Shown in pieces: positions 19,510 through 31,500 of a stretch of 64,000 bases of DNA. The position numbers were made by a program, and so were the translations under genes. Numbering within the stretch: the stretch's first letter is position 1; each line of letters starts with the position of its first letter. A model generated the notes under the pieces. It saw only the letters and a program-made list of their open reading frames with translations. It was not told the DNA's origin and searched no databases. The stretch comes from Bacilli bacterium (lineage in GTDB: Bacteria > Bacillota_I > Bacilli_A > RFN20 > DUOF01): assembly GCA_017517765.1 (NCBI GenBank), contig JAFWYE010000006.1, positions 744,001-808,000 of the forward strand. Direction: 5' to 3'.

Positions 19510-22500
19510 ATGAAAACTATTTTTGTGTGTCTGAGTAAAGGCTGCAAGAAGATTTCTAAATACATAGTATTTAGTATATTTTCTCTTGCATTTTTGTTTG
19601 CTAGTAGCATGGTAGGTGCTGCTGGATATTCTAATTATGATGATTATAACACTGACGGCAGTAATCATGATAGTACTGTTACACCTATCAATGGTACATT
19701 GAATAATGTTTGCAGCAATGCGCAATTTACAATAATTAAATCTAGTTACAAAGGAAACAATACTAAAAATGCCACAGAAGATTCTGGTGTGGAGTGTGTT
19801 TCATATACAACTTTAGGAGATTCGCCTGTGCAATATTATTATTTGCAAGCTCAAACTTCTACTGATGCGGTTGGAACATGGAACAAGGTTACTTTCCAAA
19901 TACACCATATTACTAGGATGTATAAATTTATCATTGTAGCAGAAGAGGGGTATTCAAAATCTGATACAGTAAAAACAGATTATGATATATATAGATTAAA
20001 TGAAACAACCAATCTATACGAATATGATCAAATAAGGGCTAAATCTGGTACTTCTAGCCAACCAGACAGAAGTTCTTACCCTGCAACAGCAACATATGCC
20101 TCTGAATCATATACATTTACCTACTATTTAAGAAATACAGAATTCACACAACATAAAATACACGTTTACTTCTATGATGCATACGCAGAAGCAGACAACT
20201 TAACACCAAACGTAACAATACCATACACATTAGCAAAACCAATAAACGATTATTCATTTAATGCTGATGTTACTCAACAAGGAAATGAAATCACAGATGC
20301 TTGCGATGTTGATGCTTATGAAGTTTGTTTAGAGTATACGGCATCTTATAATACAGGTGGAGCAAATAATGAGACTAAAACAAATACATTTACAATAAGA
20401 TTTTCTAAAGCAGCAGCATTTTATTTCTCAACTGTAAAATCTCACAAAGTATCAGGTATAACTAGTGCAGATGTTAGATTATATAATAGTATTTATGCAA
20501 CCAATACTTTCTATAATGATGGTGATACTGTAAATCCAATTATTTATGATTATTATAACTTCAAAGATAATAGTGAATATTTGCAAGCTGTTACTACAAC
20601 AGGGGAGTATAACTTCACATTAACTATTGATGCTAATGGTACATACAAATTCTATATCACTGATATATTTGGAAATACATTAACTCCTGAAACTCATGCT
20701 GATGATAATGATTCTCCAGTTATTGATGATGTAAGTAACAAGTCATTAACTATCTACTATCTTGTGTATTCATATGATGGCAGTGGAAACATTACAGGTT
20801 TTGAAAACTATGGTGATAACATAGAGAAGGCTGTTAGAGAATTCCAACTAAAGAGCGATTCATTAGCGACTCTAACAAACAATAACGTACAAATCGGATT
20901 GGAATTTTATTCAACTGTTGAAATTAGTGGGGATTATGCGGTACATGTACCTAGCACAGGAACTATATTGCAAAATCCACTATTCTATGAAAACAATTTA
21001 GCTACAGATGAATTGAGGCTTGTTCATACAACAACTAGCGAAGTGCTAACATATTTCTGTAGACTAGCAGCTAGTGGTACAACTGACTGTATAACAACTA
21101 ATAGTAAATATACAAAGCAAGTTTTACATGGCTCTCAAAACATTGCCGCTGATGATTCAGTTGGTAAAAAAGCAGTTGCTAACACATTTAATGGATATAC
21201 TGATAACAAATACTATCCTGGTTTATTACATGGTGAAGAAGGAATATCAACTGCAATTAGACATAATAGAACTAATTTAGTTTTAAATGAAAACGGAATA
21301 TTCTTTGTACAAATCCAAGATATTTTTGGTAACTGGACAAGTAGCACAATAAATGTTTCAATAATTGACCAACACAATCCAGTTGTTACTGTAAATAATG
21401 ATGAAGCAAGTTTGGCTAATGCGATTTGTTCTAATATGTATGTTGTGGGAGCAGGAGGAGTGATTTCTACTTATCCTGAAGGAAAGATAAACGCTTCTGA
21501 TTGTGTATCTACAACAGTTTCATATAATAAATTTGAAGATATTGCTTCGCTTAATGTTTCAACTCAAAAAGAAGATGCAATAAGACACAAACTTACTAGA
21601 ACAAAAGTAGAAATTGCTAAATCAAATGGTTTCTATGATATGGCTAGTAATTTGGTTACATTTAATTACGCTGATGCAATAAGAATGAGTTTAATTGAAG
21701 CAAGCGATTCAATGATTGTTGCAGGAGATTATACTAAAACTAATCAAGTGAAAAAATCTTACTATAAAACTAAAAATGCTACTAATACTTCATATGGTTT
21801 ATATACCTTAGATAGATCTGGTGCAGAGGTAGAGATTACAGATACTCTTGCAAGAGTAAACTATGGATATCAACTAGATACAGCAAATGCTAATGCATAT
21901 ATTACGGATTCTGATTTAGTAATCTTAAATAACTATACTCAATATTCTAGTGAACTTAAGTACTATGATGCAGATGACGCAACAAGTAAAAAAGAATTTG
22001 TTACATTTGATGTTTATGAAATGCTATCAAATGGTACGTATAGTGACACAATTGCTTGTAATTCTGCTACTGATAGAGATTCAAATGTATGTAACAATAT
22101 AGTGAACACTTATATTGATAAAAACATCAATTTCAAGATGGTATTTAGAGCTGTGGATTATGTTGGAAACGTATCTAAGGACGTAATTGTGGAAATCACA
22201 GTTGTAGATAACACAACTCCAGGTATCGCCTCAATTAATGAGTCAGGCGAAATGCAAGATGATCCAACAATAGCTAGAAATAATATAGATACTACTTGTA
22301 GACTAGAAATTGGTAGTGTGATCCAAAAGAAATCTGATTTGTTAAGATGTTATGGATTATTAATGACAGATGGAACTTATAACTATGTGGATAATGCAAC
22401 TGGTTATATGGAACTTACAAAAACTAGCAACTATGCAGCTGCTGACTATGTGAATGTAGACTTTACAAAGTATACTAATACTCCAGCATATACTCATAGT

Positions 22501-25500
22501 GATATTGTTTATAAGAAGTCTTTAAGTGATCAATTATTTACAACAACTGATGCTCAAGATGATTCTTATTACAATCATATCAAAGTTTATGTTTGTAGAA
22601 CTGTTGGAAATAACTCTTGTGGAGGAACAGGACAACCTGCATGGGAAGAGGTAACTGATTCTACTACATTAAAATTTGATAATGCAGGAAGTTATGAAAT
22701 AAAATTTGAAATCACTGACGTAGGACATACATATGTTACTACTCAAACTCATACAGCTAATAAGACAATCATTACTCTTTGTTACTATGTTAACCCAAGA
22801 GTATTACTAGTAAGACCTATGGTTAAAACTGTTACCTATGGAAGCTATGATAAAACTGATTTAAAAATAGATTATTGTGTATACGCAACAACAAATACTG
22901 ATTCATTCTTCTATAATTTATTTGCTTTAAAGTATAATGATGCAGCAACATATAAAGATACTTATGACTTTGTTGATAAAAACTATGAAAACTCTGTTTC
23001 AGGAACACATTATGGACTTGCATTCTGTACAAATTATAATGGTGCAGCAGTAAATGATGGCTCAAGTGCCGATAAGAAAACTTTGGCGGAGGTATTAGCT
23101 AGCGATAAAGCTGCTATTGGTGGAGAATTAGGCATCACATATGCGACTGGAACTAATAAATATAATATGGAACTTACTTCATATAATGCTTATTTAGATG
23201 CTGGTTATTATTATATAACAATGGGCGATTTGAAGATTGTGGCAAGTGATGAAGATGATACTAATACATATGATCAAAACTATGTATTAAGATTACATCC
23301 AAACTTCTTATTAGACGGAAAAGATCCTAACGACTTATTAGTTAATTATGATGCTACTTCAATGAAAGAGTTAGCAGAATATAAATATGGAATCAATGTT
23401 AATAGTCATGGAGAAACAATTAGTAACGTTTTATATACAGTAGAACAAGTTAAGTTAACAATTACTGCTAATGGTGGAAGTAAAACATATGGAAATCCAG
23501 ATACTAACTATCCTCAAGCAAGTAATACTAATGCAAAAGTAAATGTTAGTCATTACACAGATAAGAGTGCAGATGTATCTAAGGGAGGATACTTGAATGG
23601 ATTTACAATTCAAGGATTAATTGAAAATGATTATGTTAAGGATTTTTCTGACACAAGTAAAGGATCCACAGTTAGATATAATCACATTATTCAAGGCTAT
23701 TTAAGAAGAGAATTAGGAGAGCAAGTTGGAACTTATTCAATTTGTAATAGTAACTCTGCAATTGCCCATGATTCATGTGATTTGAATGGCTTTACTAAAC
23801 TAACTACAACAGAATATGATTTACGTATAAACGGAAATGTTTATTATTTGAATGCTGTAGGGGAAATGACATTAACCGCTGCAGGAACAACCCTTCGTTA
23901 TGGTATGTATATTGTGATAGGTGAAGGAGCAGATGCTGTTTACTATAAATTGACAAGAGATAACACTGATTTATCTACAGCGCTATTTACTAATACTGTT
24001 ATCGCAAATGTATGGAAATACAATTATAATGATAGCGATTATTCAATAAAGATTTTAAATAATGACAATAACCAAAATCAAAATTATTATATTGAATATG
24101 TTGATGGAGTTTACACAATTAATCCTGGTAAATTAATAGTTCAACCTGGATCTAACCAAGGTAAAGAATATTCTAATCCTCAACATAATGATCCTAGATA
24201 TGAAATTATTATCTATGGTGAGACTAGAGGTATAACTAAGACTGACTATGGAACTGGATTTACAGGATTTACAGAAACAATTGCAGATGTTAATTATCCT
24301 GCACATCCTCAATATACAGAAGCGCCATATAGTACTGGTGCAGCTGATGTTGTGGATAACGAACTATACTTTAAAGAAAGAAGAACAACTACTAGAGAAT
24401 TGTTCTCTTCAGCTACATTTGTATATCAATTTGCGGGCATTACTCTAGGTGCTGAATCTGAGTTTGAATGGATGGGCGCTATATATGTTTATGATAATGA
24501 AAGAATATGCTTAGCTAGTAGTATTGTTGATGGAAGTTATACGCAATGTCAAAATATGACTATTGGAATTTATAATGTTGCAGTGGATGTTGCTTCTAGA
24601 AAAGTGACAATTTCTACTAATGGAGCCTTAACATATCAAACATATGCACTACTTACCGATGAGAGCGGTGAAGCAGGAAAGGCTAAAATTGTTAGATCTG
24701 ATGCAGAAAATATCAATGTTGGTTGGTATTCATATGTATTCAGTGCAGAAGACATGCATGTAGTTACTAATGAAAAATCATTATGTAGCGTTACAGCTTC
24801 TTATATATATACTGCCGGTGGTGGAACAGATGCATGTAGTAACTATGATTTGACATGGGATGATAGTGCTCCTACTACTACAATAGTTGATGAGGTTATA
24901 ACAGGAACTCTTACAGTTGAGGGTTCTGCTAATAAATATCTTCATAATGGTAGTTATTATTGTGGAGTTGTTGGAGATGCAGGATATTCTGCAAGTTGTC
25001 AACCATCAGGTGGAGCAGAAGTTACGAAAATTAAATTCTTTATTTTCAAAAGAGATGTAATTATATCATTTAATGCATACAATGTGATTTATGGAAATGT
25101 ATATAGTTACTTTACTGATGGGGTGTTTGAAATTGTTAATGAAACATCTTCTGTACCTCAATATAGTAGTAGTGATATATTGACTTGTTACAAGAAGGAT
25201 TCAGAAGGAATCTATGAGGTTAATGGAGTTAAATATTCAAAAATTACTGCTGAATTGTGTAACAGTGTTGAACATGGTATAAGTACAAGCGATTATTGGG
25301 GAGATGATGGTTTAAAACTTCAATTCTCTTTAGCTGATTATATCCAAAGCAACTTTACAGAGAGTACTTATCCAGTACCGGCAGGAAAGTACTTTGTATA
25401 TGCTAGAATAGGAACATGGGATTCTACTGCTAATGGTGGCACAGGGGCATGGTTGCATAATAACTATAATTTAGTATATGTTGATTACAATATAATTAAG

Positions 25501-28500
25501 ACAGCTGAAAGTAAAACTGATATTACTGCTACTGAGGGAGCTGTTGAAATTATATCTAGAAAAGTAACTCTAGTTGGAACAAAATACCAAAAAGAATATG
25601 GTCAAGCAAAGTATCATAGCTATGGTGCTAACTCAGTTACAGGATTAACTGCTACTAATGTTGGTGATGGAACATATTCTGCACTTTTACCAAATATAAA
25701 GTCTGATGCAGTTAATAAAATCTATGATAATCATTATTATCATTGTGTAGAAAATACAGGTTCATATAATGGTCAAGGCATTTTAGTTGGTTGTACTATG
25801 ATGGGTAATATCACTGGTGTTGATAATACAAATTATGGCTATGGCGCAATTAATAATATCTTTGGATATACAGTAGACACTGTAGGTGGCGCAGCTAATA
25901 CAGGAATGGTTAATTTGGCGGCTGGATTTGCAGATGAAATTTATGCTAACTTTGCAAATACCCCAATCAGAAATGATTTGGTTGATTCTAATGTTACTAT
26001 GAAGGATCCTTATGGATTGTTAGCTGATGTAGGATATTATGTAATTGATTTGAGTAATATTAAAACTACTGTTCCTAATTATAGTGGTGTAATATTTAAA
26101 ACTGATTCTACAATGTTGAGATATACTAACTATTCAATAGAAAGTGTAAATAACGGAGGCTTATATATTACTCCTGCAACTATTTCAATTGATGTTGCAG
26201 CTAATCAAACTAAGATGTATGGTTGTTCATATAATTCATTTAACAATAGCTCTACTATTTATGATTACAAGTATGGAGAAGGATATACTAATTGTGTTGA
26301 AAGTAATGGAACTCTATATGATTTGGGTTATAAATATACAGTAAGCAATGACAAATATAACTATTTAATGAGTAAGGTAAGTGTTGATGATGCTACTAAT
26401 GTTGCTACACTAGACTATACTGCTCTAAGCAACAGCAACTCTACAGCATTAACTGTATGTGAACTATCTGATAGAAAAGATGGAAAAGATTGTTTGGATA
26501 TTGTGTATCCAACTACAGATACATATTACAAGTACGATGTTACTCCATCGTACACAACTGAAGCAGTTAATTTCAATAAGCCTACTAATACAGCTTTAAA
26601 TGAAGGTACTTTATTTAGGATACCTATAGCAGTTGTTTCTGGTGCATATAGTATTGAATATTCATATAAAGATTACTTTGATTTTGCTACTAAAGCACAA
26701 ATTTCTATGGGTGGTACAGGTAGAATCTATCAATTACAAGATGTTGGAGATTATGCATTAACTCTAGGAAATCTAGATAGTGCTACTAATGGAAAGAAAA
26801 TGTGTGGAGCAGATAGTGCTCCTGTAGGAATATCTGCTACATATGAATGTAAAAACTTTATTATTAACTATGATAGTAATAACACAGCTAAACATGTATA
26901 TGATGGAAGTGTTCATTCATTTGATAATGATACATTTACTTTAGATGATACACCTTTAATCTTTAAAATAACAAAAAGAAGTGTAGTATTGAACACTGAA
27001 TATAACTATAAGGTTTATGGTGATACAGATCCTATTGAAGGATTCACATGCGCTAACTTATCTAGCATGTTTGGATTAACTACTTATGCTGGTAGAGATT
27101 ATTGTTCTGGTGGAGATGATACATTTATCCCTACTGGTGTTTCAAGGTTCTATGCTGTTGATAACAGTTTGGCTAAAGCTCCTTGGACATCTTGGAGTAA
27201 AGATACAAGAGTGGCAGAAGCTGGTATTGTTTCATATAATACATATAATGATATATTGTTTGATGTAATTGATACTTCTTCTCAAATTATAAGAAAAGGA
27301 GAAGGAACTGATGAGGCTAGTAGATATGATGCTGGTGGAAAATATTATTATGTATATAAGATGGTATTGAATGATGATCTTAATGGGTCAAATAACTACC
27401 TTATTGCTTATATTACAGGATTTAATTCTACTAATGTTTCAAATAGTACAATAGAAAACAACTCTGGTAACTCTGTTGAAGGAGCAAATGTTGGATTTGC
27501 ACATGTAAATGCGAATGGAGTCTTTAGATGGTATGGAGATGACAAGCATACATGTCATAGTGTTGCTAATAATGGCGGTAATGCTAGCGCTGCTTGTGAT
27601 GTTGACTATACTGGTGTTGAAACATATAACTTCTATATCGCAGATATAGCGGCAAAAGAAGCAGGCACATATGCAGATGCAATTACTTATGCTGTGGGCG
27701 ATAAAGAGAGTATTATTGTATCAGAAGTATACTTTGAAATTGTACATAGAGAAATCTATATCCAAACTCAACCAGTTACTAAGGCATATGGTAATGAAGA
27801 AGATTATTTAGACTTCTCTGTTAAACTAGTTACTCCTAATGATGAGGGAACAGGATATGTTGATATCACTTATTCTCAAGATTGGGGAGATCCTCAATCT
27901 CTAAGTAAGAGTGATTATGATACTTTCTTCCCAGATGGAACATTCAGCCTGAAGGCATTCATGGGAACAGATGTTGCTTCTAGTTATAGGGGAGGAGTTG
28001 CTGATAGAGCATTTGGTATTTACTTCTATAGAACTTATGGAGAAAATCTTGGCTCTTATGTAATAGTTGCGTGCGCGACACAATTCTCTGGTGATACAGA
28101 GTGTGCGGATTATTATGCAGGACTTGATGATGATGCAACTAGATTAGATGAAGTTAAAGACTTTATAGCAACAACTAGTGATAATCAATATAATGCAAGT
28201 AACTATATTGTATACACTATCCCATCTCAAATAACTATCACAAGAAGAGAGTTAACAATAACTCCTGATAGTGGACAAGGATTCCAATATGGTAACTTTG
28301 TTTCAGGAACATTAATTGATCCAATAACATATTTAGAAAGTTCTACTTTCTCATATATTGATACTGATAATTCTGTAAAGACAGAAACTCGTTATGGACT
28401 AGTAAATGGTGGTACATTAAATAGTGCCGACCATGTAAATAATCAAATTGCTATTTGTATATATGATATTACTGGAGTAATAACATGTATTAATGATAGA

Positions 28501-31500
28501 CAAAATTCTACAATTGCTCTTGCTAATATTGCGGGATACATTACTACAAAATTACATCAAGATGCATCATATGATCCTACTGTTGCAGCGGGAATAACTA
28601 CAACAGTAAGAAGTGATGGTGCTAAGTTGCCAGAAGGTGCATACTTACTTAACTATAATGTATACAATGATGAGTACACAATGGATAATGATCACACAAA
28701 TGTTGAGGGAGCATATGAAAGATACGCTCTTAACAGGACATTATCTGGAAATACAAATCAAAGATACAATAGAAATGTTGGAGAGTATACAATAAATGCC
28801 GGTGAACTTGATGATAACCGTTATTGTGAAGCTGGAACAATAGAAAAGAACTGTATAAATCCTAACTATACTGTTATTTCTGTTGATACTTCAGTGAAAT
28901 ATACAATTACTCCAGCAGATATTACTTTGACACCTAAGGCTAGTCAAACTAAGGTTTATGGTACTTCAGATGTTGAAATTAATTTTGATGTAACTACTGT
29001 ATTTATATATAAGGATATTACTAGTATTGCAACTTCTGATAGATATCATTGTGTATTAAGTAACAAGTGTCAAAGTCAAACTAGTTTTGGCTCTTATGCT
29101 ACTATAACTGGAGCAGAGGGAGAAACTAAGACTGTTACAATAGATGGATTTGCTTATGGTGAAAACATAATGGTGGATACTAATAAAGAAGCAAATCACA
29201 ACTATGGTATTTCAAGAGTTAGTAATAAGAGTGATACAGCTCACGCGCTATTATCTTCATATACAACAACGTTGACTAACCCGCCTGAAGATAAGGGTAG
29301 CTATCCAAAATATTATGATAAGTATTGTCTAGGTGTTAATCCGTCAAATGAAACTTGTTATCCATTTACTGAAACTGTTAGATATTCATATCTAACATAT
29401 GAAACTACAAGTAGAATACTTCTTGGATATTTCTATATAGAGGATTATGATCAAACTGCTACAAAGACAAGTAAGCCTTCGCTTAATATTATGAATGGTA
29501 TTGTTGTAGCTTTAAATGAATTCGGTTTAGCTAACTATGCTTATACTAGAAGCATGGGACAAGATACTGAAGTGGATTTTGTTATTTCTAAACTTAAAGT
29601 TGATGCTACTATTAAAGATGTAGATAAAGTTTATGGACAAGCTACAGATATGCATAAAGCGGATGCTTTCTCTCATAAGTGTACTGTTGATACATCTGAG
29701 GTGGATTGCGTAAGCGATCATGCAGTGGGCATGGGTGATAATGCTAGCTTAAATAATGAAGGAAGATTGGAATATAACTTTGATGTTGTTAATGCAACAG
29801 ATAGTACTGTTGATAGTGTTAATGGAACTGATGTGGTAATTCTAACACAACTTCATGGTGGACATTATTACACACAAACAGGATATGCAGAAACTAAGAA
29901 TATTCACTTAGGATTAAGTGTTGTTAGAGAAAAGGGTACAACATGCTTGATTACTTCTGATAAATATGGTTGTGAGGACGCAGATGAATACAAATTAGTG
30001 TTTAGAAAAGTTGAAGTTCCAAATAAAGTTGATGAAAACTATGAAGTTACATATGAGGGAACTGCTTATTCGGTTGCTGAATCAACAGGTGTGTATGTAC
30101 ACGTAGATACAACAACAATAACTAAGAATGAATTGATTGGATACACTAATAATGATGCGGTTTCTTATATAATTTATAGTGGCGCAATATCATATCTTGA
30201 TGCTATTGAAAACGTGGCAAACCCAATCAATGTTGTTTCAGGGTATGAAAAGAAATTGACTATAGATAAACGTAATGTGGAATTCTATATTGGTACGTAT
30301 GACGCTAATGGTATAGTCGCTGAACGATATATCATTGAACAAAATGAAGAGGTTCCAGAATTCCCTGTATTAAATCCTTCATTTACAACTAGTACAACTA
30401 CTCCTGACAGCAAAGAAATTTACTATAACACATGGTTTGATACTAATGAATATGGTAAAGCGAAGGTTGATGAAAGTAAAACACAAGCTGCTAGACAAGT
30501 TAGAACTCTTGACAATGTGATTACAAAGTTAACAGGCGATGATCCTGCTCTTGGTGTAGGTATTTGTTCTGTTGCAAGTAATGATATTCAAGGAGAAAAA
30601 TATGGAGAAGGAAACTGTACTTCAGATAAATTTGTTGAATACTATCTTTCTAATACTATTTCTGGAGGAAGTTATGTGTTTGATACGTCTGTAATTGGAG
30701 ACTATGCAATTGTAAGAGATCCTTCTAGAACATATATTACTTATAACTCATCTACTACAATTACTTATGATTATGAAGTGAAGAATTATAGTACTAATGA
30801 TTACAATGGAACATTGGTAATTTATGAAGACCAAACAGCTCCAATTATTCAAATTGGTAACAATAATTTTGCATTAGAAGCAAACGCTAATAATGTTGAC
30901 TCTAGTTCATGTAGTGTTACTAATGTTGTTGGTGAAAGTTATTCTTATCAATGCTCTGTAAGCGGTTTGAGATTTACTGAAAATAGCAAACAATTAGGAA
31001 AGATTATCTCTTATATTACAGAGAATTATAGTGATTATGGATTGGCTTCTGGAGCGACTTCTAGAAACGTTAACACAATCACTTCTAAAGAAGCGTTTAA
31101 GTTACCTGCTTCTATTCCTGCTGACTTCACAGGATGGACTTATCAACCTGTAAATAATATAGGAAATGCTGATGCAAGCGATACTTTATATAAGGTTGAT
31201 AGAACTGTTAATACATATAAGTTTGATGATACTAATCCGGCGGATGATCCAGTTATAAATACTAGACTAGAAGCTATATCAAGTATTATATCGTTCTATA
31301 ATATAAACTCATATGATTATGGTTATATTAGAAACTCTAACTATATTGCCAAGAGATATACTCCAAGATATTATTTCTTCATAGGTAAAGAGGTAGATGA
31401 TGAGATCGCGGCATTTGATCCTACATATGTTGGAGAATTTGTTATCACAATATATGCGATTGACAATGTTGGTAACCAATCATCTGTAACAGTAACGTTA

